Shown piece by piece: positions 37,601 to 47,400 of a DNA stretch of 64,000 nt. Every line of letters begins with the position of its first letter. Within the stretch, counting starts at the first letter, position 1. Made by a program: the position numbers and the translations under genes. The stretch covers positions 62,001-126,000 of the forward strand of contig NZ_QOIO01000003.1 of NCBI RefSeq assembly GCF_003332305.1. Reading direction: 5' to 3'. This DNA is from Microvirga aerophila (GTDB lineage Bacteria; Pseudomonadota; Alphaproteobacteria; Rhizobiales; Beijerinckiaceae). Below the pieces are notes generated by a model, which did no database searches, was not told where the DNA came from, and saw only the letters and a list, made by a program, of their open reading frames with translations.

Positions 37601-39250
37601 ATGAACCCGATCGAGGCCAGGCGCATGGCACTCGGCAGTGATGCCGTGCTCCGCTTTCGGGACGGGAGTTCGCTGAACAAGGACTTCAGTTTTGAGGTCA
37701 ACGGCACGGCAGCGGCGCTTGGCTTCAGCCTTGCGGTTGATGCACTGTGCATCAGGTTACGTTTCCCAGAAGCATTGTGGTCGGATCTCGGCGAGGAAAC
37801 CAGTCAACGTTACCGCGCAATGAGAACGGCGCGCTTCCATCACGAGGCAATTTATGGACCCTATCTCCGCGCCGTCGACAACCCATTCGCACGGGAGTGG
37901 TTGGCCCATCTCCTGCTTGCCACACTCAGCAACGAGGCGATTGCCAAGTTGATCAGTCTAAAGCAGGCTGCAGACAATCTTACTAACGGTAAAGCCGACC
38001 TTAACCTCGAGCAAACGCTGAACGTCTTGTTCCAGTCACCCGTCGTCGACGACGCTGACGGCCAGGGCAATGTCCAGGATAAGCTCAGACAGGAGCTCGC
38101 AGGATATCTCGGCGATGCGCAGGTCAATGCGGGCCTGCTTAGCTTGGCTGCTGTCCTCTGGACTCCGATCGATGCAAATTGGGAACCGTGGTTGCGTGAG
38201 CGTTTCGCCACCACGGCCGGCGCCGCTGCGTTCAATGCAATCCTGAGTACTTGCCCAGAGATCGACGGCGAGAGCCTTGTCGTCGACGTTGATGCCGGAC
38301 CCCGCAGCGAGGAAGATGTGCTGGAGGGCGATCGGGAGACTGAGATATGGATCAGCGAACTGACGCCAGGCAGCAACGGGCATATTGAGGAGGTTCTGCG
38401 CCAGTATTCGGAGGATCCACGCCGCTTCTTCAGCCTCATGACAGGTGCGCTGCGCGACAATGACTTTTCCTTGAGCGATTTCCAGCTGCGCCGTTTCCTT
38501 GAGAATGTCGTTGAGGGCGATAGCAACAGTGAGATTGGTGTTGCGACGCGCGCTTTTCGTGACGCCTACGGCGCCGACGAAAGCCACCGTACTTTTACCG
38601 CGCTCCGACAAAGCTTGGCAGAGGAGGGCTTTATCACCTTCCATGCATTCATGGTCGCGCTTGCCAATCGTGTGCTGCGACCCGGTTCGGGACCAGAGAG
38701 CGACTCCTTTTTCCTTGACGCTATCCGGATGTGGAGCCAGCAAGAAGAACGGCTTGGGGTCGAACTCGATGCGCGGGTGCTCGCTTATCGGTTAGCACGC
38801 AGCAGCGACATCGATGCGGCGCTCGGATTGGCCGGAATCGAAGCGCCAACGGTTAACCCCGACCAGTGGCGGTTCGGCGTCGTGTATGGCCTGTTGTGGC
38901 CCCGCGGTGCCCATATTCGGCAATCGGGCCTCCGCCTCTACTCGCCTTTTGCCGACCTGCCCTCGCCCGAGACACTACTAGTCAACGCGTATCTCAAAGA
39001 AGGGGCCGCACTAGTCGATTTGTGCGACCCCGCATGGCGCGACCAGTGCCTCGATCAACTCGCGCGCACCGGCGCAGTTACCTTATCATGCCCTATGACG
39101 GCAGCTTCTGTTCTCGCCGACGCTTTCAGCTTTCTTGCGACTAACCCGGTTCAGACAAACTATCTTTCTGTCTTCGCTCGGATCCAGGCGGTTCGCCGTG
39201 TCACTGACAGGTTCCACGTTGATGTTGACATCGCGGAGGCAATCCAATGA
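34697..39250 (+). CDS. dpdJ: DpdJ, very large DEAD/DEAH helicase with zinc motifs
   Basis: This protein of about 1517 residues has Walker A AGTGSGKT (Lys202), motif II DEVH (391-394), SATL, and a C-lobe with LEVGFNDSKVGGV and FLQRKGRAGRS. Between motifs Ia and II sits a Cys cluster (C305-x2-C308 and C328-x2-C331), probably a zinc ribbon. The domain order resembles YprA/DrmA-like helicases of defence islands. The start at 34697 is chosen for its TGATG overlap with dpdI and GGAA upstream; 34679 is the alternative. It overlaps dpdK (ATGA). Confidence 0.85.
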   Translation: MPSGDDFLLAALDRVEQREARLLTWGLVDGFVSGEELHGIIDGLLDDPHFGATVSFQSAAEVIDALKSRALLFDVGDEKGTRFRSRMAEAVRLFFRLRQLFTKHNGPTGWQTAPTLVADFRFLWRRRRYPRRDIDAEAALASISTATPDTAARVAIKALIESYGPSFALAQFQVNAARRILSGFESPRSLATLVSAGTGSGKTLAFYLPALSRIASNIQHAAADSRWVKVLALYPRNELLKDQFSEVYSQARRLDATLAAKGRRKILIGTFFGPTPNDADTAHQARSGWRTHSAGLICEYLRCPCNGCDGDLVWRESDRKAGRERLSCLACGHVVDNDEVILTRRRLEAESPDILFTTTEMLNQRIGDNRFRHLFGIGDRAERPVEMMLLDEVHTYSGSSGAQVAFLLRRWRWMLRRPVSFVGLSATLKDGARFFARLTGLSEQVSLEVTPRSRDMIAEGAEYLLALRGDPVSRTALLSTTIQTTMLLSRVLDAPDTRKSGGVLGERVFLFTDDIDVTNRMYFAMLDAEGRKSDGVFDMIRHRTGGLAALRRPLPSQHRKIHGQDWEAAVAIGHSLQAQDRKAVGRVMSMDPGVGNNLDIVVATASLEVGFNDSKVGGVIQHKAPRDIAQFLQRKGRAGRSRRMRPWTIVVLSDYGRDRLAYQGYDMLFDPELPLRTLPTGNRHVRRMQAVYATLDYLSQAIGPVKRGSVWANLAGPVEHSSQRERQRVLADEIKRIISVPAEQERFATYLGQALRINEDEVRLLLWDHPRPLLTQVLPTALRRLESGWSASGRTGEDYHISNSPLPEFAPANLFSDLNLPEVNIVLPRPGSETPEGVTMPITQAMREFAPGRVSRRYGISHAFERHWLCPPLDQNRAQTVPLAPSLQTDRLGNWMIHSEAGPCCLPVFRPRVINVQQPPANVIDTSNARLKWRTQLVARDPGLILDPPRGSPWTNLVADVRFFTHQGMNPIEARRMALGSDAVLRFRDGSSLNKDFSFEVNGTAAALGFSLAVDALCIRLRFPEALWSDLGEETSQRYRAMRTARFHHEAIYGPYLRAVDNPFAREWLAHLLLATLSNEAIAKLISLKQAADNLTNGKADLNLEQTLNVLFQSPVVDDADGQGNVQDKLRQELAGYLGDAQVNAGLLSLAAVLWTPIDANWEPWLRERFATTAGAAAFNAILSTCPEIDGESLVVDVDAGPRSEEDVLEGDRETEIWISELTPGSNGHIEEVLRQYSEDPRRFFSLMTGALRDNDFSLSDFQLRRFLENVVEGDSNSEIGVATRAFRDAYGADESHRTFTALRQSLAEEGFITFHAFMVALANRVLRPGSGPESDSFFLDAIRMWSQQEERLGVELDARVLAYRLARSSDIDAALGLAGIEAPTVNPDQWRFGVVYGLLWPRGAHIRQSGLRLYSPFADLPSPETLLVNAYLKEGAALVDLCDPAWRDQCLDQLARTGAVTLSCPMTAASVLADAFSFLATNPVQTNYLSVFARIQAVRRVTDRFHVDVDIAEAIQ

Positions 39251-39786
39251 GCTTCGAGTCGCGCCGCATTTTTAAGAGCGCAGTGACGAGCCAGAACCTT
39301 GTCCGCGAGTTGTTGCAACTCATGCTGCTGGGCGAACTGCTGGCGCCTGGAGGCGATCGCGTTTGGTTTGTGAGTCCATGGATTAGCAACATCGTTCTTT
39401 TCGACAACCGAGCCGGCGGCTTCGGGTCGATCAATCCGGAATGGGGCATACGCGAAGTCCGACTTGTCGAAGTTGTTACGGACTTGATCGTGCGAGGGAC
39501 GCCGCTCGGGATCGCGACCAGTTTCGATGCGCACAATGATACCCTGATTGACGCAATTGGCGAAGCGACTGACGAGGCTGGTGTGCGCGACAAACTCACA
39601 ATCGTGCGCCGGCAACACCTTCACACCAAGGGGGTGCTTCTGAAACGCGGGCTCCTGACGGGCTCAATGAATCTTACGTACAACGGCCTCGAACTCAACG
39701 ATGAGGTGGTTGTCTACGACACAACTCCCAAGACGCTAGCCGAAGCTCGGCTCAACTTCGAGTCCTATGTTGAGAGTGGCACATGA
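39247..39786 (+). CDS. dpdK: DpdK, phospholipase D-like nuclease
   Basis: A single HKD-type active site is visible: His126-x-Lys128 followed by GSxN (Gly139, Ser140, Asn142) and an acidic residue in NDEVVV. PLD-family nucleases with one motif usually act as dimers. In Dpd this is the most likely DNA-cutting subunit. The N-terminal half (WFVSPWI, LGIATSFD) fits the same fold. It overlaps dpdJ and dpdD by ATGA at either end. Confidence 0.87.
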   Translation: MSFESRRIFKSAVTSQNLVRELLQLMLLGELLAPGGDRVWFVSPWISNIVLFDNRAGGFGSINPEWGIREVRLVEVVTDLIVRGTPLGIATSFDAHNDTLIDAIGEATDEAGVRDKLTIVRRQHLHTKGVLLKRGLLTGSMNLTYNGLELNDEVVVYDTTPKTLAEARLNFESYVESGT

Positions 39787-42050
39787 TCCACGCTCTGCCC
39801 GAACCAGAAACTGCCTGGCTTGGAGCGTTTTTTGCCGCGCCGAACGCACTTGGATGGGAAGCAATCGTCGACGGATCCGCCCCTGCCGATGTGATCGAGC
39901 AGATCCGGCTGTGGCTCCAACCCCTGCTGAAGGGAGAGAGTAACGTGCCGATCATTCTCCCGTTCGCTCGGACTGTGCCTCACGCTGTCACCGGTTGGTA
40001 CGCCACTACTCCAGGCCCACGGGGTGGCTATGAGCTCGGGGAAGAGCTGCAAGCCTGGCTCGGGCCAACCTACCTGAATGTTTTCGAGTTGGTGCCAGCG
40101 GGAGGCAAGGACCCTATGGCGGGCGCCATGCGTGCTCGTTTCAGCGGGACCGTCTATCGCTTCGCGGGGTCCGATGCTGCTGCTAATGGCAGGATTGCTG
40201 CACGCGTTGCGGACTACGGTGCATTACTGCGCAGACGCCCAGCCATTCTTAGGCGTAGCACTCGGCCTGTTGGGAGCATACGGGCCGATTTTGAGCGGGC
40301 ACTCCTGGCGCGGGACGAAACCCGTGCCGAGGAATTGATAGTTGAATTGCGGGAAACTGGCCGGCTCAACGAGGAGAACCTCCGCTACCTTGATATCCGC
40401 CTCAAAGCGGGACTCGGCCTTTGGCCACAGGTCGCACGCGATCATTGGCTGATTCTAACGATGTCAGACTTGGCCCTGCCACCGCAGACCCTCGCTGACA
40501 TCATCGAGGCGCTTTTTCGCACCTACGTTGATGAGGTGGAGGCAACCGGGGATTTTGCCGCCACGCGCCAGGCGTTCGACCAGCATATTGCTAAGCGCTA
40601 TCCACGCTTATTCGCTTCGCGGCGGGGAATCCGGATTCCCCATGTCGTTAAAGCTTTCCTCCTTTACGAACTCCTTCAACCCCGACCAAATCCGCAGATC
40701 ATCGGCGATTTGGTAGCACTATTGCCGGAAAGGGAGCATGGATCGGTTCTGATGCAGGCTGCCGTGAGCGCCGCTAATGCGTCAACGGCGCCTGCTACGA
40801 GCGAGGCAAATGCTGATGAGGCATTCGACGACGCGCAGTATGATCGCGCGTTCGAGCTGTATCTCGCTCTTCCGCTCAGCCGCAGATCGATCACCCGGCT
40901 TCTGTCCTGCGTATTGTTCATCGGTACTGAGGAGGCGACGCGGCGGCTCCGAGCTGCGGTGGATGGTGCCGACAGCGAACTCATTGCAACTCTCCCGCCG
41001 CCGGTCCAGCAGAGAATATCCGATCTGCGTACATCAACTCCTGACGTATCTGAGACTTCGGACGTCAATTCAGCGTCGAGTCCCTGGACGCGTTGGGCTG
41101 AGCAGTTAAAGCGCGGGACGGACCCCGCCGACGCCGAGAGGTCCGTCCAGGCGGCAGCGACCAGTTGGGACATTGCGCCTTTTCAGGAGAGCCAGCACTT
41201 ATCAAAGGCTTTTGCTGACACACTCGGGAATCTCAGCGGGGAGGCCGAAGCAGTCGTTCGCCGGTCGGTCCCACAGATTTTCGCGGCCTTCTTCCCATCA
41301 GCGGCTCAGACTGCGCCCGGGGTGAAGCCGATAGCCGCCGTCCTGTTTGTCCTGATCGCGATGGGCGAATCTCTATCGCGCACTGACCTAGACCTCCTAG
41401 CGCAACTCCTGAACTCCTTGCTGAGCTTTGGTTTGTCAGCAGACGACTATGTGTCTGTCATCGCTGATCTGGAAGACGTTCAGAGCCGCGTCGGATCTTA
41501 CACGCATTTGCCCTGGAGCCTTGATGTCTGCGAAGCGCTCGCTGTCGCACCGTGCCCCTCCGACGCTGGGCACAATGCCCGGCTCCAGTTATTTCTGAAG
41601 GTGCTTGGCCAAGCGCAAGCCTTCGCACATCGGCTAGGGCCTCAGGACCTGCTGCCAATTGAATTTGTGGCCAAAGATTACGGCATTAGCCACGAAGCAA
41701 TTGTTTCGCTGAAGCGCGTGAGTGATGAGGACACCTCCCGACCCACGCTTCCGACTCTGGACGGCAAAACGCTCGGCATCTACACACTTGAGGAGGCTGC
41801 AGGCAGCAGAGCGAAACAGGCTCTCGAGATGATGTTCCCCGGTTGCCGTGTTGAGGTAAATTCCGATCTCGTATGCACCGCTAAACTCACGAGTCTCGCA
41901 AGAGCGGCTGACCTATTTGTGTTCGCCTGGAAAAGCAGCAGTCATCAAGCCTTTTACTGCGTGAAGGGGGCCAGTCCAAGTGAACCCGTCTGGGCACTTG
42001 GCAAGGGTACGGCGAGCATTCTTCGGGCCGTTCTAGATAACCTGGAGTAA
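39783..42050 (+). CDS. dpdD: DpdD, unassigned Dpd restriction component
   Basis: The 755-residue protein is the last gene of the train and matches DpdD by position and size; no catalytic motif is evident. It is mostly helical, with a low-complexity S/T/D-rich linker at about residues 415-440 (TPDVSETSDVNSASS). The C-terminal 100 residues (DGKTLGIYTLEEAAGSRAKQ, then ADLFVFAWKSSSHQA) look like a separate alpha/beta domain. The two 20-residue pieces hint at a nucleotide- or NAD-binding-like fold of the kind seen in defence sensor domains, but this is weak. Confidence 0.7.
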   Translation: MIHALPEPETAWLGAFFAAPNALGWEAIVDGSAPADVIEQIRLWLQPLLKGESNVPIILPFARTVPHAVTGWYATTPGPRGGYELGEELQAWLGPTYLNVFELVPAGGKDPMAGAMRARFSGTVYRFAGSDAAANGRIAARVADYGALLRRRPAILRRSTRPVGSIRADFERALLARDETRAEELIVELRETGRLNEENLRYLDIRLKAGLGLWPQVARDHWLILTMSDLALPPQTLADIIEALFRTYVDEVEATGDFAATRQAFDQHIAKRYPRLFASRRGIRIPHVVKAFLLYELLQPRPNPQIIGDLVALLPEREHGSVLMQAAVSAANASTAPATSEANADEAFDDAQYDRAFELYLALPLSRRSITRLLSCVLFIGTEEATRRLRAAVDGADSELIATLPPPVQQRISDLRTSTPDVSETSDVNSASSPWTRWAEQLKRGTDPADAERSVQAAATSWDIAPFQESQHLSKAFADTLGNLSGEAEAVVRRSVPQIFAAFFPSAAQTAPGVKPIAAVLFVLIAMGESLSRTDLDLLAQLLNSLLSFGLSADDYVSVIADLEDVQSRVGSYTHLPWSLDVCEALAVAPCPSDAGHNARLQLFLKVLGQAQAFAHRLGPQDLLPIEFVAKDYGISHEAIVSLKRVSDEDTSRPTLPTLDGKTLGIYTLEEAAGSRAKQALEMMFPGCRVEVNSDLVCTAKLTSLARAADLFVFAWKSSSHQAFYCVKGASPSEPVWALGKGTASILRAVLDNLE

Positions 42051-42150
42051 CGCCAGAATATCGGTAGTAGGACATGGAAGCTGTACTGAAGGGGCTACAG
42101 CGCGAGAGCGAGTTTCTGCGCCACGAGCAAAGTTGAGCGTTCCGACGATT

Positions 42151-44400
42151 TTAGTTTGGAGAGCGGCGATCAACCGAGCCGAACCATGCCCCGAGACGTT
42201 CAAGTGTACTCCGGGCGCGGATGACCTCGTCCTGCCAACTATAAGTTCTCCGCGGGGGGAAAGGCGCCGGATCCGTCATATCGCTCCCGAACATGATGAC
42301 CAAATGTTCGGCTCTAGTCACGGCGACATAGAACAGGCGCATTTCCTCTTCCAGTGAATGCTGCAAAGCGGCGGCGGATTGCCTTCTGAACCCTTGCGAT
42401 AAAGTATCGATCGGCGCGCCTTGGACGCTCACTTCAAGACCATGATCTGGATCGACCAATGACGATGGTCTTGAGTTACCACGGCGGTTCTGATGAATTT
42501 CGGGGATCACCACGATCGGGAACTCGAGGCCTTTTGCACGGTGTATTGTCATCACGCGGACAAATGACGGGTCGCCTGCTGCAGGATCATCAGCTTCCGG
42601 AAGGTCGCGATCATTCTCAATATCTCTGCGTAGGATGCTGATAAAGGTCCGAAGAGTTAGAGCTTCATCATCATCGAAAAGTGTTCGCGCATAGTCGCGT
42701 AAACGATCGAGAGCTAGTGCCGCATCGCTGAGACCTAACTCTCTGTAGTGATCCTTTAGACCAAAAGCACGTTCAACTGCACCGAGAAACTGAGGCACCG
42801 TCGCAGTACGTGCAGCAAAGCGAAGATCCATAATGGTTTTGTGGAGGTCAGTATGACGCGCGCTCAAAGCGTCTGTCAGCGGAGTTCCACGTTGGTGTCC
42901 ATAAGCGAGCAGGTGCGCTTCCCGATCATTAATATCAACCTCCGAAAAATGCGGTGTTGCAAGTGCCTCAACCAAGGCGGCATCGTCGGGATAGCGGACA
43001 AGGAAATGTAGAAACCGGTACATCGCAACGACTTCCGGTCGGTGGAAGAACGGTGTTCCACTATCAGCCCTAGCATCGACTCCAACGTTGCGTAACGCTG
43101 CAACGCACTCTGCGACCTCTTCGTTAGTCCGAGTTAATACCGCGATGTGTCCTTCCGCAATTTTTCTGTCGGGTACATCCTCGCGGTCAATCTCGGTGCC
43201 AATCATACCCTTGATGCGGATGGCCAGTCGCAACAGGCGATCTCTGTCGTCTGCCGGAGCTGAAAAGATCACAAAGGGTGGCAGCTTATCTTTAGGTTCA
43301 GGGCTCGTATCTCTTGGGAGCAGTGGATCTCCTAGAGCTCGAAAGTTCCTGCGCATGCTCTCGAACAAAACGTTCTGTATGGCTAACAAAGGCTTGGTTG
43401 GGCGCCCGGACAGTCTAAGGGACAGCGGTTGTGTGCTGTTCTCCTCAGCGAAGCGATCGATCAACGCTACATCGGCTCCGGTAAATGCATAGATTGCCTG
43501 TTTTCTATCGCCAACTACGAGTGTCTTTATGTACCGTGAGAGCGCCCTCGCGATGACCAGTTGTGTCTCGCTTGTATCTTGAAATTCATCAATGAAGAAG
43601 AACCGGAAGCGCTCAGCTATCTGTTTCGATATTCGATCATCCTCGCACGTCGTCAGCAACTGAGCGGCCTTGATAAGCAATGCTGCGGCGTCTAACTGCT
43701 GGAGATTACGACAAGCCGTTTCGTAGTGCTCCTCAACTTCAAGAACTATTTGCGCAATTCTAACTCTATAGCGCTTGCTCTCCTCATCTGGCTGGCGCTC
43801 TGTGGCCTGGAGAAGAGCCTGCGCGCTGATGCCCTGATTCCGCGATTTCGTGAAAATCTCTGTGAGGCGCTTGCGCAATTGATATTCCTCCCATCCGCCA
43901 GGAAACGTAAGCGGTGAGAGTGGATCGTCATCCCGAGTAGCGAGTGCCTCGACAGTTTCGGTTATGGCTTGCGATAGCAACTGTTGCGCTGTGCTAACTG
44001 AGGCTTCGCGAGCAATCCCGATCGAATACCCGTATAGCTCGAGAATGCTCCGGCAAAATCCATGGATTGTTCCAATGTAAGCGGCTGTAATGCGCTCACG
44101 CTGCTCCTCCCAAAATCCACGCTGATCAGCGTCGCTTAAACTCGATGCCCGTTTAGACATCGCTTCCTGCAATCGATTCTTAAGTTCGTTGGCAGCTTTC
44201 CTTGTAAAAGTGATCAGGATGAACTGGTCAGCCTGCGCTCGTCGCGTCTCTATCAATTCTAGCACCGACGCGACTGTTGTGTACGTCTTTCCTGAACCGG
44301 CACCTGCACTAACCACTGTCACCGGGTTCTCAATCAGATGCTTTATTACGTCCCATTGTTCTTCAAAAACCTCAATCCCACAGGCGAGGGTCCGAGTCAT
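42151..44400 (-). CDS. UvrD/RecB-like superfamily 1 helicase (AddA-like, no nuclease domain)
   Basis: The 749-residue protein has the full UvrD-type motif set: SAGAGSGKT (Lys38), TRKAANELKNRL, IDEFQDTS, GDRKQAIYAF, TIHRAKGLEFP and YVAVTRAEHL. It stops soon after motif VI, so the C-terminal nuclease domain of RecB/AddA is absent. It lies 11 bases after an AddB-like gene on the same strand, and the pair probably forms one helicase-nuclease complex. Convergent to dpdD, it is not part of the usual Dpd set. DNA here is visibly less GC-rich than in the core genes. Confidence 0.85.
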   Translation of the reverse strand: MTRTLACGIEVFEEQWDVIKHLIENPVTVVSAGAGSGKTYTTVASVLELIETRRAQADQFILITFTRKAANELKNRLQEAMSKRASSLSDADQRGFWEEQRERITAAYIGTIHGFCRSILELYGYSIGIAREASVSTAQQLLSQAITETVEALATRDDDPLSPLTFPGGWEEYQLRKRLTEIFTKSRNQGISAQALLQATERQPDEESKRYRVRIAQIVLEVEEHYETACRNLQQLDAAALLIKAAQLLTTCEDDRISKQIAERFRFFFIDEFQDTSETQLVIARALSRYIKTLVVGDRKQAIYAFTGADVALIDRFAEENSTQPLSLRLSGRPTKPLLAIQNVLFESMRRNFRALGDPLLPRDTSPEPKDKLPPFVIFSAPADDRDRLLRLAIRIKGMIGTEIDREDVPDRKIAEGHIAVLTRTNEEVAECVAALRNVGVDARADSGTPFFHRPEVVAMYRFLHFLVRYPDDAALVEALATPHFSEVDINDREAHLLAYGHQRGTPLTDALSARHTDLHKTIMDLRFAARTATVPQFLGAVERAFGLKDHYRELGLSDAALALDRLRDYARTLFDDDEALTLRTFISILRRDIENDRDLPEADDPAAGDPSFVRVMTIHRAKGLEFPIVVIPEIHQNRRGNSRPSSLVDPDHGLEVSVQGAPIDTLSQGFRRQSAAALQHSLEEEMRLFYVAVTRAEHLVIMFGSDMTDPAPFPPRRTYSWQDEVIRARSTLERLGAWFGSVDRRSPN

Positions 44401-44411
44401 AACTTAATCTC

Positions 44412-47400
44412 TCAAGGTAGTAGGCCCATGCAGGTGTCGTGCACTGGGCAATAGCGGCAATGATCGCCTGGATTCTTCGGGAAAGCGCCGGCTTGAATGT
44501 GCCGTACTGCTTCACGTAATTCGTCTGCCTTGGACACCTCCATCTTAGCCGTGCGAGACAGATGGAAGCTCATGTCGCCCCACCAACTCACAGCATCGTA
44601 GAGACGTGTGAATAATGATAGTTCGCCCTGCTGTGCAGGAATCCCAACATCCCTGCGCCCATATTGAAGCCACACCGCGCGGCGATTGGTCTCCCACAGG
44701 GGATTTGCCCATGTGCCCCGGAGTTCTAGGAAATCAGCAGACGCCTCGATGATAACGGTGCGTTCTGAATCGATACTCAACTCCTTAGAGAAGGAATTGG
44801 TGGACGATGTGATGCCGCACTCGGCGCCTCTCTGGATCATTTTGTTGGCCAACCATACGACTGATTGCCGGACGTCGCGTTCGACGGAAATCCAGGTCAG
44901 GGGATGCAGTCCTCTGAACCGATCAACAACAGCACACTTTGTAGCGGCAACTGCCGTTTGCAGGAGTTCCGACATCTCGATTGGGGCATGGCGACCGGGC
45001 GCAACTGCGTGAACGTGGGCGAAGATCTCAGCAATCCAGACCCCGCGCGCTATCCAGGCGAGTTGCCATGAGTTGGAATAGCAGCGTGCCCAGTTAGTTA
45101 GGGCCTCCAGCTTGAAGCGATAGGGACACAGCTTAAAAATGGCGATTTCGGCGATATCATACCGGCTGCGATGAACGCTGATATGGTGCCGCGCGGGGAG
45201 GTCGGCCGTTACGACCTCCTGGCTCGGAGGTGAAGGTCGGGGAGCAACCACATTTGTGCGAACAAAGCTCCCAACCATGTCTAAATAAAGCGAGGCTCGG
45301 TAGGTCTGCTCCCAGTCCCGTCCAGCATAGGAAAGATAGAGTCTGTGCTCGGCGGCTCTAAGTACAGCGAGGAATCGATAGCGCTCACGCTTTATATGCT
45401 CCTCCAGGTTCCACTCGGCTCGCGGCCACCGCGGTCCGCCCGAGGCCGGCATATTACGGTCATCAAGACCGAGGAAGAAGACCGTGTGGCATGTTACGTT
45501 ATCGATGCCTTCTGGACCAACAACCCAAATCCGGTCCGGCTGCTTTCCCGCTTGGCTGCCGGGCAACTCACCGTCACTGATACCAGTGCCATCAGCACGT
45601 TCGCGAATTAGCCCGTTAAGAACCTGACCAAACTCCCCTGCGTCCATCAATACGGAGTTAGCGGACGCTAGGTCAGCGAAGGCATCCCGGATACTCGTAA
45701 GAACCTCCCGCTCTGCCAGCAATATTCTGTCTGGATCAAGACGCTCAATCTCGTCCAACAGCAGAGCAATGTGATCACCAATCGGCTTCTCGCCCGATTG
45801 AAAGAGCTTTCGGCATAGGCGCACGACCGTATGGATTGTTTCGCGCCAAAGCCTCAGATGAGTGTCCTCAATCAGAGATGAGGGTAATCGAGCGTATAAA
45901 CTTCCGAGTAGCCCCGGTCCTGCCTTACGTTGTAGCTCAAGGCGACCAAAAGCCTCCAACCAATCTCTGGCTGTGCGACACGAAAGGAACTGCTGGGCTG
46001 CAATTGCAGTAAAGGGTTCAATACTGCGCTGCGCGGCAGCTCCAAGCCAACCTGAAGCCAATAGTGTAGCAAACTGCTCGGCGTCGAGATCTAAACCGTC
46101 TGATTCCCAGACTTCGTAGAGGGTTAGTGCAAAGCGGCCCACCGGCGTTAGCAGTAGTTGACGCGGCGGCACTGAAAACAGGTCCGGTTTGCCACGCACC
46201 TCTGCTTCCTCCCGCAATAGAGGAACGGTTCCTTGTGGATCGCTACACACAACCGCTATGTCTTTCGGTAAACGGGAATCGTCTGGATCAGACAAGGCTG
46301 CCAGAATGCGCTCAACGCAGGCAGCCACCTCATCATTCCTGTGTTCAAATCTATCGACCCGAACACTGCCATTGGAAGGATTTGCCCCTGCAGGTACTTG
46401 ATTTGAAAAGAGTCCTTGCTGAAGTTGAACAAGCATGTTTCCTTGGCCGACAGGATCTGTGCGGATGTCGAGGATTGTCGCGCCATTCAGGAAGTCTTTA
46501 TAGGTGTCATCTAGAGCCGCGAAGCCCCGACTCTGTTCTGATCGGTAGGGTTGAACCACCCAAACCCGAGCACCCTTTTCTGCACATCGCCATATGAAAT
46601 GGCGTTGAAGCGGCGTTAGTCGCGTGAAACCCTCCATCACGACCGTCGGCGTCGGCTCATAGACGTGGTCCAGATAATGCCGGGCTGCTCCCTCGAAGGT
46701 CTCGCGCCTTCTCCCAGCATTTTGTCGCTGACGCCGGAAAGAAGCCTGTAGTCTGACAGCGAGATCCCGCAGTGCAGGGTCGGCCCAATCATGGTTGGTG
46801 GAACCGCTGCTAACTGCAAGATCAATTCCTGCCTCCTCCAATTCTGCAAGCACATCTCGCCATGCGAATACATCGTGGCGGAGTTGCTCCGCGGCATAGG
46901 CATCGTGCTCGGCTACCTCACGGATTGCCCGGCGGATTAGGACGCGCTCCTCGGAACGAGATAGAATTGGTCGAGAGATGAAGTGGCGCAGCGCCTTACT
47001 GAAGAGGAGTTGCACCTCCTCAGTTTGTTCGGCATCTGAACGCAGATTCTTCCTTACCTGATGCTGTCCTCCTAAAGCCTCAGCACTCCGACGACGTTCG
47101 AGTGCCGCGGTAGCAACAAGATATGTGTAAGGAGCTTCCAGACCGATCCCAATCGTCGAGCATAGTTGCTGGGCCGAGGGTGGGGTCCCGGTATACCGTA
47201 GGATAGTGACTCGTCTGGCGATGGCGGTACGATCGTCGGGATTTACCGTTGGGCTCCCCTGTACCCTAGCTCCTCCAGATGACCAACGATCCGAACTGCC
47301 GAGTACCTCCGATAGCCGGCCCCAACTGGCTTCATCAACCATGTCATGGGTCTGGATGGCTTCGATACGCCGAATAAGGGCCTCTGGGGCAAGGTCCTCA

